Of a stretch of DNA of 64,000 bases, positions 36,385-45,629 are shown in pieces. The stretch is from contig NZ_CP062252.1 in the NCBI RefSeq assembly GCF_014863605.1, positions 3,977,001 through 4,041,000 of the forward strand, in the 5' to 3' direction. Below the pieces are notes generated by a model that ran no database searches, was not told the origin of the DNA, and saw only the letters and a list, made by a program, of their open reading frames with translations. Numbering within the stretch: position 1 is the stretch's first letter; each line of letters opens with the position of its first letter. The stretch is from Pseudomonas allokribbensis. Its GTDB lineage: Bacteria > Pseudomonadota > Gammaproteobacteria > Pseudomonadales > Pseudomonadaceae. Made by a program: the position numbers and the translations under genes.

Positions 36385-37869
36385 ATGCCCGCCGCCGCCC
36401 AGAATCAAGCCAGCGAAAATGCTGCTGCCGAGACTTTATCCCTGCTTGACCGGATCATCGCCGAGGGCCGCATGGCCCATGACGACAGCCAGCAGGACTA
36501 CGCCCGCGACATGCTCGCGGAATTCGCCACCCAGGTACTCGACGAAGGCATGGCCATCGACAAGGACACGGTGGCGATGATCAACGACCGCATCAGCCAG
36601 ATCGACGAGCTGATCAGCGCCCAGCTCAACGAAGTGCTGCATCACCCGGACCTGCAAAAACTCGAAGCGTCCTGGCGCGGCCTGCACATGCTGGTGCAGA
36701 ACACCGAAACCAGCACCCGGTTGAAACTGCGGCTGCTTAACGTGACGCAGAAAGAGCTGCAGAACGACCTGGAAAAAGCCGTCGAATTCGATCAGAGCGC
36801 CCTGTTCAAGAAGATCTACGAAGAGGAATACGGCACCTTCGGTGGCCACCCGTTCAGCCTGCTGGTGGGTGACTACACCTTCGGCCGCCACCCGCAGGAC
36901 ATCGGCCTGCTGGAGAAACTGTCGAACGTCGCCGCCGCTGCGCACGCCCCGTTCATCGCTGCCGCCAGCCCACGTCTGTTCGACATGAACAGCTTCACCG
37001 AACTGGCGGTGCCGCGTGATCTGTCGAAAGTGTTCGAGAGCCAGGAGCTGATCAAGTGGCGCTCGTTCCGTGAGAGCGAAGACTCGCGCTACGTCTCGTT
37101 GGTGCTGCCGCACTTCCTGCTGCGCCTGCCTTACGGCCCGGACACTTCGCCGGTGGAAGGCATCAACTACGTCGAAGACACCAACGGCACCGACCACAGC
37201 AAATACCTGTGGGGCAACGCCGCGTGGGCGCTGTCGCAACGCATCACCGAAGCCTTTGCCAAGTACGGCTGGTGCGCGGCGATCCGTGGCGCTGAAGGTG
37301 GCGGCGCGGTCGAAGGCCTGCCGGCGCACACCTTCCGCACCAGCTCCGGCGACCTGTCGCTCAAATGCCCGACCGAAGTGGCGATCACCGACCGTCGTGA
37401 GAAGGAACTCAACGACCTCGGTTTCATCGCCCTGTGCCACAAGAAGAACAGCGACATCGCGGTGTTCTTCGGCGGCCAGACCACCAACAAGTCCAAGGTC
37501 TACAACACCAACGAGGCCAACGCCAACGCGCGAATCTCGGCGATGTTGCCGTACGTGCTCGCGGCCTCGCGTTTCGCCCATTACCTGAAGGTGATCATGC
37601 GCGACAAGGTCGGCAGTTTCATGACCCGCGACAACGTGCAGACCTACCTCAACAACTGGATCGCCGACTACGTGCTGATCAACGACAACGCGCCGCAGGA
37701 GATCAAGGCGCAGTACCCGCTGCGCGAAGCACGGGTGGACGTCACCGAAGTCGCCGGCAAACCCGGTGCCTATCGCGCGACCGTGTTCCTGCGGCCGCAC
37801 TTCCAGCTGGAAGAACTGACGGCATCGATCCGCCTGGTCGCCACGCTGCCGCCTCCGGTAGCCGCCTGA
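36385..37869 (+). CDS. tssC: T6SS sheath large subunit TssC (VipB)
   Basis: 494 residues after a GAGGAAG site. It contains the family segments LEASWRGLHMLVQNTETS, FSLLVGDYTFGRHPQD and LRLPYGPDTSPVEGINYVE. TssC builds the outer sheath with TssB and provides the surface recognised by ClpV after contraction (together with the N-terminus of TssC). Length agrees with the family. A stable hairpin follows before hcp. Confidence 0.96.
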   Translation: MPAAAQNQASENAAAETLSLLDRIIAEGRMAHDDSQQDYARDMLAEFATQVLDEGMAIDKDTVAMINDRISQIDELISAQLNEVLHHPDLQKLEASWRGLHMLVQNTETSTRLKLRLLNVTQKELQNDLEKAVEFDQSALFKKIYEEEYGTFGGHPFSLLVGDYTFGRHPQDIGLLEKLSNVAAAAHAPFIAAASPRLFDMNSFTELAVPRDLSKVFESQELIKWRSFRESEDSRYVSLVLPHFLLRLPYGPDTSPVEGINYVEDTNGTDHSKYLWGNAAWALSQRITEAFAKYGWCAAIRGAEGGGAVEGLPAHTFRTSSGDLSLKCPTEVAITDRREKELNDLGFIALCHKKNSDIAVFFGGQTTNKSKVYNTNEANANARISAMLPYVLAASRFAHYLKVIMRDKVGSFMTRDNVQTYLNNWIADYVLINDNAPQEIKAQYPLREARVDVTEVAGKPGAYRATVFLRPHFQLEELTASIRLVATLPPPVAA

Positions 37870-37877
37870 CCCGCATA

Positions 37878-37902
37878 CGCCCGCAGGATGTTCCTGCGGG
37901 CG
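37878..37902 (+). promoter_or_regulatory. hairpin between tssC and hcp
   Basis: A perfect ten-base-pair stem CGCCCGCAGG/CCTGCGGGCG with a five-base loop lies 8 bases after the tssC stop. It has no T-run. Such intercistronic hairpins can block 3' decay or partly terminate, and could set the much higher Hcp level relative to sheath proteins. Confidence 0.5.
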
Positions 37903-37946
37903 CTCCCCTGTTTGTCTAGCGCGACACCTTTCAGGAGTTTCAAGCG

Positions 37947-38444
37947 ATGGATGCAATCATTCTCGACCTCGGCGGCGACATCAAAGGCGACAGCCTGCTC
38001 GAGGGCTACAAGGACAAGATCGAAGTCATGTCCTACAGCCACAACGTGGCGATGCAGGTGACCAACGACGTCAGCAACTCGGAGCGCACCTCCGGTCGCC
38101 CACACATCGGCGAGTTCACCCTGACCAAGTTCGTCGACAGCTCGACGCCCTCCCTCAACGAATATTGCTGCGCCGGCAAACCGATCCCGGAAGCCAAGAT
38201 CACCATCGGCCGCAACGCCGCCGAAGGCAGCGGGCAACTGATGCCGTTCATCATCTACACCCTGACCAACGTAGTGCTGTCCAACGTCAGCGTCAGCGGC
38301 GGTACAGGTGGCAAACCGGTGGAAACCATTTCCCTGAACTTCACCAAGATCAAATGGGAACTCACGGCGCAAAAAGACGACGGCACCAAGGAAGGCACCG
38401 CCGGCACGGTCTGGGACCTGGCGGCCAACAAGGCCAGCAAGTAA
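37947..38444 (+). CDS. hcp: T6SS inner tube protein Hcp
   Basis: 165 residues, within the normal Hcp length. It starts MDAIILDLGGDIKGDSLLEG, with VMSYSHNVAMQV and GRPHIGEFTLTKFVD. Hcp hexamers stack into the tube expelled by sheath contraction and can carry small effectors in the lumen. Its position between tssC and tssE is typical of this class of T6SS clusters. A GGAG ribosome site lies upstream. Confidence 0.95.
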   Translation: MDAIILDLGGDIKGDSLLEGYKDKIEVMSYSHNVAMQVTNDVSNSERTSGRPHIGEFTLTKFVDSSTPSLNEYCCAGKPIPEAKITIGRNAAEGSGQLMPFIIYTLTNVVLSNVSVSGGTGGKPVETISLNFTKIKWELTAQKDDGTKEGTAGTVWDLAANKASK

Positions 38445-38459
38445 CCGGACGCCCTCGCC

Positions 38460-38903
38460 ATGGCTGGCACCGGCATACGCGCACCGCTGTTCGAACGCCT
38501 CGCCTGGAGCGAGGCCGACGAGCCGCCGGAGTTCGATCGGCAGGATTTGCTCGACTCGGTGCACACCGAGCTCGGGCGCCTGTTCAACACCCGCCGTGGC
38601 CCGCGCACATTGACGGTGCCCCCCAGCGTGATCGACTACGGCATCGCCGACTGGAGTGCCCTGCAACAGCAGCGCAGCGATGATCGCCGTCGCCTGGCAC
38701 GGGACATTCGCGAGGCCATCACCCATTTCGAACCGCGCCTGCTGCTGGGCGAGGTTCAGGTCAATCCCCTCCCCGAACAGCCACAGCGATTGAGCATCCG
38801 TCTGCTCGGCGAGTTGCGCAGCGGCTCGCAGCACTGGCCGGTGGCCTTTGTCATCGAGCCCGGCAACGAAGGGCTGGAGGTGCGCCATGAGCGACTCGAT
38901 TGA
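38460..38903 (+). CDS. tssE: T6SS baseplate protein TssE (gp25-like)
   Basis: 147 residues. The gp25-like lysozyme-fold domain is seen in LLDSVHTELGRLFNTRRGPRTL...SVIDYGIADWS and in IREAITHFEPRLLLGEVQVN. TssE forms part of the baseplate wedge with TssF, TssG and TssK. It starts 15 bases after hcp and overlaps the tssF start by 17 bases, which suggests coupling. Confidence 0.92.
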   Translation: MAGTGIRAPLFERLAWSEADEPPEFDRQDLLDSVHTELGRLFNTRRGPRTLTVPPSVIDYGIADWSALQQQRSDDRRRLARDIREAITHFEPRLLLGEVQVNPLPEQPQRLSIRLLGELRSGSQHWPVAFVIEPGNEGLEVRHERLD

Positions 38904-40680
38904 CCCGCAACTGCTCGACTATTACCAACGCGAACTGACCTGGTTGCGCCACGCCGGCAGCCAGTTTGCCGAACGCTATCCGAAAGTCGCGCGGCGGCTG
39001 GAACTGTCGCCCGGTGAATGCCCGGATCCGCACGTCGAGCGATTGCTCGAAGGCTTCGCCCTGCTCGCGGCGCGCCTGCAACGGCGTCTGGATGACGACT
39101 ACGCAGAGTTCAGCGATGCGTTGCTGGAGCAGCTCTATCCCTTGGCCGTGCGCCCGCTGCCGTCCTGCGCCATCGTGCAGTTCGAGCCGGACCCGAGCAA
39201 AGGCAAACTCGACGGCGGCTATCCCCTGCCCCGGGACACGCCGCTGTTCGTCACCACCAGCAAGGGCGAAAGCATTCACTTTCGCACCAGTGCCGCCGTG
39301 CGGCTGTGGCCGATCGAAGTGACTGAAGCGCTGTTGCTTGGCAGCGACGAAGCCCAGGCGCTGACCGGCGTGGCGCAGTCCCGTTCGGCGTTACGCCTGA
39401 GCCTGCGCTGCCTGGGCGAAAGCCAATGGTCCGAGCTGGAAATCGAAAGTTTGCGCATTCACCTGGCCGCCTCGCCCGTGATCAACGCCGGCCTCTATGA
39501 CCTGCTCGGCGCCCATGCGGTGCAGGTACTTGCAGGCTCGCCGGGGAGTATTCCGGCGAAGGTGAAGGGACTGCCGCAGATCGTCGGGTTCGCTGACGAC
39601 GAGGTGCTGCTGCCGGATGAAGACGGCGTGCATCCGGGCATGCGGCTGCTGGCGGAGTACTTTGCCTTCCCGGAAAAATTCCACTTCTTCGACCTGCCGC
39701 TTGCCGGCGTTTCCAGCGACAGCCAGACGCTCTACCTCTACATCGTTTTCGACCGTGCGCCGGCCGGCCGACTGCACTTGCAGGCCAGCGACATCGCACT
39801 GGGCTGTGCGCCGGTGATCAATCTGTTCCCGCGCACATCCGAGCCGCTGCGCCCCGACGGCACCCGCAGCGAGTACCGACTGGTCGCCGACAGCCACCGG
39901 GAAAACAGCGTCGAGATCCACAGCATCCGAGGCATGCGCGCCAGTTCCAGTGCCGGCGTGCAACGCCTGCCCGCCTATTACGGCAGCCAGCACAGCGGTG
40001 GTGATCAACAGCGTTACTGGCATGCGCGGCGAGTCAGTGGCCAGTCGCCGAACCGGCTCGGCAGCGATCTTTTGGTCAGCGTCGTCGACACCCGTTTTGA
40101 ACCGCAAACCGATCTGCCCGACTACAGCCTCACGGCCGAACTGCTGTGCACCAACCGGCATCTGGCCCAGAGCCTGCCGGCCGGTACACCACTGGGATTC
40201 GAACGGCCGGGCCCGGTGGCGTGGGCACGCCTGCGCAATCCGCCGAGCCCGCAGAGTCTGCCGCGACTGGACGGCGATTCGCGCTGGCGGCTGGTGTCGC
40301 AACTGACCCTCAATCACCTGTCGCTGGTCGAAGGGCCACAGGCGCTGGACGCACTGAAGGAAATTCTTCATCTGCATAACCTGCGCGATGAAGCCAGCGC
40401 CCTGCGCCAGATCGAAGGCTTGCTGAGCCTCGCTTGCGAACGGGTGATCGGCCACGTCGGTGCCGATGCCTGGCGCGGCTGGCGCAACGGACTTGAAGTG
40501 CAGTTGCAGCTTGATCCGCAGCATTTCGTCGGCAGCAGCGCGGTGCTGTTCTCGGCGGTGCTCGCGCAATTCTTTTCGGTGTACGCCACGGCCAATCGCT
40601 TTGTGCGCACGGTGCTCATGCAGGCTGACAAGGAGGTCAAGGCATGGCAACCCCAAGCCGGCATGCCCCTGTCGCTCTGA
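38887..40680 (+). CDS. tssF: T6SS baseplate protein TssF
   Basis: 597 residues from the ATG within the tssE end. The start SIDPQLLDYYQRELTWLRHAGSQFAERYPKVARRLEL is the canonical TssF N-terminus. TssF pairs with TssG to form the (F)2-G wedge. The end overlaps tssG by 37 bases. No truncation is seen. Confidence 0.94.
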   Translation: MSDSIDPQLLDYYQRELTWLRHAGSQFAERYPKVARRLELSPGECPDPHVERLLEGFALLAARLQRRLDDDYAEFSDALLEQLYPLAVRPLPSCAIVQFEPDPSKGKLDGGYPLPRDTPLFVTTSKGESIHFRTSAAVRLWPIEVTEALLLGSDEAQALTGVAQSRSALRLSLRCLGESQWSELEIESLRIHLAASPVINAGLYDLLGAHAVQVLAGSPGSIPAKVKGLPQIVGFADDEVLLPDEDGVHPGMRLLAEYFAFPEKFHFFDLPLAGVSSDSQTLYLYIVFDRAPAGRLHLQASDIALGCAPVINLFPRTSEPLRPDGTRSEYRLVADSHRENSVEIHSIRGMRASSSAGVQRLPAYYGSQHSGGDQQRYWHARRVSGQSPNRLGSDLLVSVVDTRFEPQTDLPDYSLTAELLCTNRHLAQSLPAGTPLGFERPGPVAWARLRNPPSPQSLPRLDGDSRWRLVSQLTLNHLSLVEGPQALDALKEILHLHNLRDEASALRQIEGLLSLACERVIGHVGADAWRGWRNGLEVQLQLDPQHFVGSSAVLFSAVLAQFFSVYATANRFVRTVLMQADKEVKAWQPQAGMPLSL

Positions 40681-41669
40681 CACTCGGTCAGCGACTGCGC
40701 CGCGATCCGCAGGCCTTCGAATGGTTGCAGGCGTTGCTGTTGCTGGAGCGCGAACAGCCGCAGGCCGACTCCCTGGGTTCCGGTACGTCGCCGCAGGCCG
40801 AAGCGTTGAAATTGCGCGGGCCGTTGACGCCCGTGTTCGCCGCTAGCCAGATCGAAAGCCTTGAGGAAAAACCGGGCGAACCGCTGACCCTGAACACACC
40901 GATGTTCGGCCTCGGCGGCCCCGACGGCCCGTTGCCTTACGCCTATCAGGAATGGCTGCAACAACGGGCCCGGGCCAAGGATCACGCGCCCGCCGAGTTC
41001 CTCGACCTGTTCCAGCATCGGTTGCTCAGCCTGCTCTACAAGGTGATGCGCAAACACCGGATCGCCCTCGGCTTTACCACGCCCGGCGCTTCGCCGGTGC
41101 AGGCGCAATTGCGGGCGCTGACCGGGTTGCTGCCCAAGTCGTTGCAGGAACGCCAGGCGATTCCCGACTGCGCCGTTCTGGCCTGCACCGCGTTGTACGC
41201 CGATGGCCGTCGGTCGTTGGCGGGGTTTGCAGCAATTGTCCGCGAGCAATTTGCGGTGCCGGTGGAGCTGAGCGCGTATGAAGGCGCGTGGCGTGAGATT
41301 CCGGCCGCCAGCCGCAGCGTCATGAAGGCCGGCGGGCGCAATCTGCAACTCGGTCGCACTGCCGTGGCCGGTACTCGGGTCTGGGATGAACACGCCGGAA
41401 TTCGCCTGACGCTCGGCCCCTTATCCTCGGCGCAGGCCGGGCGCTTTTTGCCGGACGGCGAGGCGCACCCGGCACTGGCCAGCCTGGCAGCGCTGTATTT
41501 CGGCCCGGATCTGGACGTGAAACTGGTGATGCTGGTGCGCGGTGCCGGGCCGATGAAACTCGGTCGCCAGACCCCGGCGTTGTTGAGCTGGAACGGCGGT
41601 TTGCAACGGCAGGCCAGCCTTGCAGTACAACGGATCGAAACCCGTCTTCGTCAGCTGGAGATCACCTGA
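40644..41669 (+). CDS. tssG: T6SS baseplate protein TssG
   Basis: 341 residues from an ATG after AGGAGG (inside tssF). It has FGLGGPDGPLPYAYQEWL and HRLLSLLYKVMRKHR, typical of TssG. It partners TssF. The stop is one base before the clpV start, so the baseplate genes and clpV form one translationally packed operon. Confidence 0.94.
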   Translation: MATPSRHAPVALTLGQRLRRDPQAFEWLQALLLLEREQPQADSLGSGTSPQAEALKLRGPLTPVFAASQIESLEEKPGEPLTLNTPMFGLGGPDGPLPYAYQEWLQQRARAKDHAPAEFLDLFQHRLLSLLYKVMRKHRIALGFTTPGASPVQAQLRALTGLLPKSLQERQAIPDCAVLACTALYADGRRSLAGFAAIVREQFAVPVELSAYEGAWREIPAASRSVMKAGGRNLQLGRTAVAGTRVWDEHAGIRLTLGPLSSAQAGRFLPDGEAHPALASLAALYFGPDLDVKLVMLVRGAGPMKLGRQTPALLSWNGGLQRQASLAVQRIETRLRQLEIT

Positions 41670-41670
41670 A

Positions 41671-44211
41671 ATGGAACTGGCCAGCCTGATCGGACGCCTC
41701 AACCCGGACAACCGCCGCGCCCTCGAACGCGCCGCGCAACGATGCCTGCAACGCGGGCATCACTTTGTCGAGATCGAGCATTTGTTACTGGAGTTGCTCG
41801 ACATCGAGGGCGGAGACTTTGCCTTTCTGCTGCCGCGTTTCGGGCTGGAACGGGATGCACTGACGGCTGAAATCAACAAGGCGCTGGACCTGTTCAAGGC
41901 TGGCAGCACCCGCACGCCGGCGCTGTCTTCGCACACGCTGGGATTGCTGGAAGATGCGGTTGTGCAAGCCAGCGTGCTGGGGATCGACAGCATTCGTTCC
42001 GGGCTGCTGTTGCTGGCATTGATCGACCGTGACGAGCGCCGCAGTCTGTTGCTCAACAGTGCATCGTCACTGCTGCGCATTCCAAAAGAAGCCCTGCGCG
42101 CGAACCTGCTGGAGTGGACGGAGAACTCCCGCGAGCACGCAGGCCCGCGCTCTGTCGCCTCTGGAAACCCTGCGCCACGGCAGGACTCGGTGCTCGATCA
42201 GTACACCCAGGACCTGACCGCTGACGCTCACGCCGGGCGCATCGACCCCATCGTTGGTCGCGACGGCGAGATTCGTCAGTGCATCGACATTCTTTTGAGG
42301 CGCCGGCAAAACAATCCGATTCTGGTCGGCGCACCGGGCGTGGGCAAAACCGCCGTGGTCGAAGGCCTGGCGCTGCGTATCGCTGCCGGGGACGTGCCGC
42401 CCTCCTTGCAGGAAGTCAGCCTGCGGGTGCTCGACCTGGGTCTGTTGCAGGCCGGGGCCGGGGTCAAAGGTGAATTCGAACAACGGCTCAAAGGCGTGAT
42501 CGACGCAGTTCGCAGCGCCGACAAGCCAATCATCCTGTTCATCGACGAAGCCCATACATTAATCGGTGCTGGCGGTGCCGAGGGCGGCAGCGATGCGGCC
42601 AACCTGCTTAAACCAGCGTTGGCCCGAGGCGAATTGCGCACCCTCGCCGCCACGACCTGGATGGAATACAAGAAATACTTCGAGAAAGACCCGGCCCTCG
42701 CCCGCCGCTTCCAACTGGTGCAGGTCGAGGAACCGGACGAAATCACCGCCGTGGAAATGCTCCGTGGCGTGGCCGCCAAACTCGAACAGCACCACGGCGT
42801 GCAGGTTCTGGATGCGGCGATCCATGAAGCGGTGAAACTCTCGCACCGCTACATTTCCGGCCGTCAGTTGCCGGACAAAGCCATCAGCGTCCTCGACACC
42901 GCGTGCGCCCGGGTCGCCCTCGGTCAGCACGACGTGCCGCCACCGCTGGAGAGCCTGCGCCATCGCCAGCAAAGCCTGAAAGAAGAGGTTGAACGCCTGC
43001 GTCGTGAACAGGCCACAGGGCTCGACCACCGCGAACGCATCACCCTGCTGGAAGGTGAATCGAAGACCAACGTCCAGGCGATCCGCGAACTGGAGACCCG
43101 CTGGAGCGAAGAGCGCGTCGCCGTGCGCGAACTGCTCGACACCCGCCGCGAATTACTCGACCTCAGTGAACGCGCCGACAGCGACAAGCCCGACGAAGCC
43201 ACGGACAGTCGCATTGATCATCTGGCAGCCGAATTGTTGCGGCTTGAGGCAGGCCTCGATGCGATTCGCCAGGACGATCCGCTGGTGCCCGAACAGGTCG
43301 ACAGCAAAACCGTCGCTGCCGTGATCGCAGGCTGGACCGGCATCCCCGTCGGCAAAATGCTTGCCGACGAAGCCCATGCCGTGCGCACCCTCGGACAGCG
43401 CATGGGCTTGCGCGTGATGGGCCAGAAAACGGCACTCGCGACCATCGCCCAGCGCTTGCAGGCCTACCGCGCAGGGCTCACCGATCCGCAAAAACCGGTC
43501 GGTGTGTTCTTGCTGGTCGGGCCCACGGGCGTTGGCAAAACCGAAACCGCGTATGCGCTGGCCGACGCGCTGTACGGCGGCGAACGCAATCTGATCAGCA
43601 TCAACCTCTCCGAATATCAGGAAGCCCACACCGTCAGCCAACTCAAGGGCGCCCCTCCGGGTTACGTCGGTTATGGCAGTGGCGGCGTGCTGACGGAAGC
43701 GGTACGGCGCAAACCGTATTCGGTAGTGTTACTGGACGAAATCGAGAAGGCGCATCCGGATGTGCTGGAAGCGTTCTACAACGTCTTCGACAAGGGCTTG
43801 ATGGAGGACGGCACCGGCCTGGTGGTGGACTTCAAGAACACCGTGATGCTCGCCACCAGCAATGTCGGCGCTGAACTGTTGCTCGATACGCCCGTGTCAC
43901 AGATCGGCTCTGAAGCCTTCAACGAAGCGCTGCACAAAGTCCTTTTGCAAGCCTTCCGCCCGGCGTTTCTGGCACGCATGACGGTGGTTGCGTACCGGCC
44001 GCTGGATGAGGCGACGCTGGAAGGAATTGTGTTGGCGAAGCTGGAAAAACTGCGCGGGCGCTACAAGGCGGCAACCGGCAAACAGTTCGAGTTTGATGCA
44101 GGAATCGTCAAAGCAGTACTCGCCAAATGCAGCGCGGCCGGGGCGCGTGATGTCGAGAACGTGTTGATGACGCAGGTGACCGGGAAGTTAGCGGAATGGG
44201 TGCTGGAATAG
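41671..44211 (+). CDS. clpV: T6SS sheath-recycling ATPase ClpV (TssH)
   Basis: 846 residues. An N-terminal Clp repeat domain (about residues 1-150) is followed by two AAA+ modules. Walker A motifs GAPGVGKT (near residue 220) and GPTGVGKT (near 617) are intact, with Walker B LFIDEAHTLIGAG in the first. A middle coiled-coil domain spans about 400-500. ClpV disassembles contracted TssBC sheaths. The start is ATG 41671, right after the tssG stop. It is the last core T6SS gene; candidate effector genes follow after 77 bases. Confidence 0.96.
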   Translation: MELASLIGRLNPDNRRALERAAQRCLQRGHHFVEIEHLLLELLDIEGGDFAFLLPRFGLERDALTAEINKALDLFKAGSTRTPALSSHTLGLLEDAVVQASVLGIDSIRSGLLLLALIDRDERRSLLLNSASSLLRIPKEALRANLLEWTENSREHAGPRSVASGNPAPRQDSVLDQYTQDLTADAHAGRIDPIVGRDGEIRQCIDILLRRRQNNPILVGAPGVGKTAVVEGLALRIAAGDVPPSLQEVSLRVLDLGLLQAGAGVKGEFEQRLKGVIDAVRSADKPIILFIDEAHTLIGAGGAEGGSDAANLLKPALARGELRTLAATTWMEYKKYFEKDPALARRFQLVQVEEPDEITAVEMLRGVAAKLEQHHGVQVLDAAIHEAVKLSHRYISGRQLPDKAISVLDTACARVALGQHDVPPPLESLRHRQQSLKEEVERLRREQATGLDHRERITLLEGESKTNVQAIRELETRWSEERVAVRELLDTRRELLDLSERADSDKPDEATDSRIDHLAAELLRLEAGLDAIRQDDPLVPEQVDSKTVAAVIAGWTGIPVGKMLADEAHAVRTLGQRMGLRVMGQKTALATIAQRLQAYRAGLTDPQKPVGVFLLVGPTGVGKTETAYALADALYGGERNLISINLSEYQEAHTVSQLKGAPPGYVGYGSGGVLTEAVRRKPYSVVLLDEIEKAHPDVLEAFYNVFDKGLMEDGTGLVVDFKNTVMLATSNVGAELLLDTPVSQIGSEAFNEALHKVLLQAFRPAFLARMTVVAYRPLDEATLEGIVLAKLEKLRGRYKAATGKQFEFDAGIVKAVLAKCSAAGARDVENVLMTQVTGKLAEWVLE

Positions 44212-44288
44212 CACCCTTCATTTGCAAGGAATCAAACGGGCCGAGCTATTCGTCATTCGCTGCTTATTTATTCAAAAGGCGTTCAACC

Positions 44289-44951
44289 ATGGGCAATACC
44301 TCATCAAACTCAAAAAAGGCCGATCAGCCTGAAGCATTGCTGTCATTGCTGCGCACAAACCCTGAAGCCTTTTTCGGCAGCCATGCCCTGATTGTGCGAG
44401 GCGGCTCCGCCACCTCGGACTGCAGTGTTTCACCCGTCTCGACGGGCAATAAAAGTGTATTGCAATTGAACGTCACGGCGGCGGGCATCGATTGGTATAT
44501 CCCCTATAAAAACTTTGACGCAGGTTCTATCGAGGTCCCAAAAGGGCAGGACACAGGCACGCTGGTTGTGACGTGTTCAATGAACGGTTGTGCGCTGTCC
44601 GTTCATGGAACGGCAACCGGCAACCGCTTCTTTCATGATGCCGACGGCAAACACATGCCCGATCCGTTACCTGAAGGTGTTGAGCCCCTCCCCAAGTTTC
44701 GCCGCACAGATGCAGACTTTTCCGGAAGCGACTCCACCGACCTCAGCGCATTTATCGTCAAAGCCAAACAGGCTGCCGAGGAAGGCGCGAAGGACACTAA
44801 CAAGTTTGTGAAGACCTGGTTTGAACACACGGTTGTCTCGGTAAAAACCGATGCCGGCTGGTCGGTTTACCGCTGTACCGTATTGATGTGGGGATCTGAC
44901 TACACGTGGCTTAACAAGAACAAGCCTTTACTGGGCACGTTCCTGGACTGA
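44289..44951 (+). CDS. candidate T6SS effector with CNF1/BLF1-like deamidase signature (copy 1)
   Basis: 220 residues from ATG 44289; no signal peptide and no membrane segment. I recognise no named family. Residues 91-116 (TLVVTCSMNGC then H) carry Thr95, Cys101 and His116. Cys to His is 15 residues, as for Cys866-His881 of CNF1, and Thr is six before Cys, as for Thr88-Cys94 of BLF1. NGC stands where those toxins have SGC. Residues 69-84 (WYIPYKNFDAGSIEVP) align without gaps to YYLAWREDSGLFIDLP of the next gene, so the two are related. It sits between clpV and vgrG, and GC content is visibly lower than in the T6SS core. A glutamine-deamidase effector role is inference; a non-enzymatic beta-sandwich protein is possible. 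Confidence 0.5.
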   Translation: MGNTSSNSKKADQPEALLSLLRTNPEAFFGSHALIVRGGSATSDCSVSPVSTGNKSVLQLNVTAAGIDWYIPYKNFDAGSIEVPKGQDTGTLVVTCSMNGCALSVHGTATGNRFFHDADGKHMPDPLPEGVEPLPKFRRTDADFSGSDSTDLSAFIVKAKQAAEEGAKDTNKFVKTWFEHTVVSVKTDAGWSVYRCTVLMWGSDYTWLNKNKPLLGTFLD

Positions 44952-45048
44952 CGCCTGGTAAAAGCAAACCGGACGGCAAGAGAACAGTTCCAGAGAATCA
45001 AACGGGAGTCGATGAGGCAGCACGTGGTAGACATAAGGAAAAGTCATC

Positions 45049-45618
45049 ATGTTGAAAAGTATTCTCGAAAGAACAAAAACACACCTGATGATGAACATAG
45101 ACACAACTCATTCAGGAACCGTTGACTTCGACCTGGAACGTCCGTCTTCCGGTCCGCAATACATGCTGGTCAATTCCGGGGGGCCTTATCGGGCCTACTA
45201 CCTGGCGTGGCGTGAGGACAGCGGACTGTTTATTGACCTGCCTGCCGCCCCCACCGGAACCGACCCGATTGTTTTTCTTACGGCAAATCTCACGGGCTGT
45301 TGCGTAGGCATTCAGAATTACGGTGGTTTTATCAGGGTTCGTCATTACAACCTGGCGACTGAGGACGATCACAAACCGGTCTTCTCCCGTGATGATCTGG
45401 CCAGATACGGCACTAACATTTCCTGGTTATTGCCGGCGGACAAGTACAACGCGGCTACTCTGAACAACGCGACTTCCTATACGCATTTTGGCCCATGGAC
45501 AGATGCTGTCATCTGGGGTGAATACGTGGCCCGATACTGGCCGTTCACCTCAAAGTGGCACTTCTACTATCAGGATGGCAATGCCAGTACTGTCGTTCGT
45601 GAGTTGAACTATCAATAG
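45049..45618 (+). CDS. candidate T6SS effector with CNF1/BLF1-like deamidase signature (copy 2)
   Basis: 189 residues behind AAGGA; no signal peptide or membrane helix. The key segment, residues 74-99, reads IVFLTANLTGCC ... H. It gives Thr78, Cys84 (with Cys85 beside it) and His99: Thr-x5-Cys-x14-His, the same spacing as in the preceding gene. LTGC closely resembles the LSGC motif of CNF1 and BLF1. Upstream, residues 50-65 align with the first copy. The C-terminal part is rich in Trp and Tyr. The stop is 11 bases before vgrG, so it is probably delivered with or by this VgrG. No immunity-like partner is evident, which would fit a eukaryotic target. Sequence divergence from copy 1 is large. 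Confidence 0.5.
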   Translation: MLKSILERTKTHLMMNIDTTHSGTVDFDLERPSSGPQYMLVNSGGPYRAYYLAWREDSGLFIDLPAAPTGTDPIVFLTANLTGCCVGIQNYGGFIRVRHYNLATEDDHKPVFSRDDLARYGTNISWLLPADKYNAATLNNATSYTHFGPWTDAVIWGEYVARYWPFTSKWHFYYQDGNASTVVRELNYQ

Positions 45619-45629
45619 CAGGCCATTTG

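Noticed and set aside
45627..45629. TTG as vgrG start
   Set aside because: The ATG immediately after it is the simpler choice and changes the protein by one residue.
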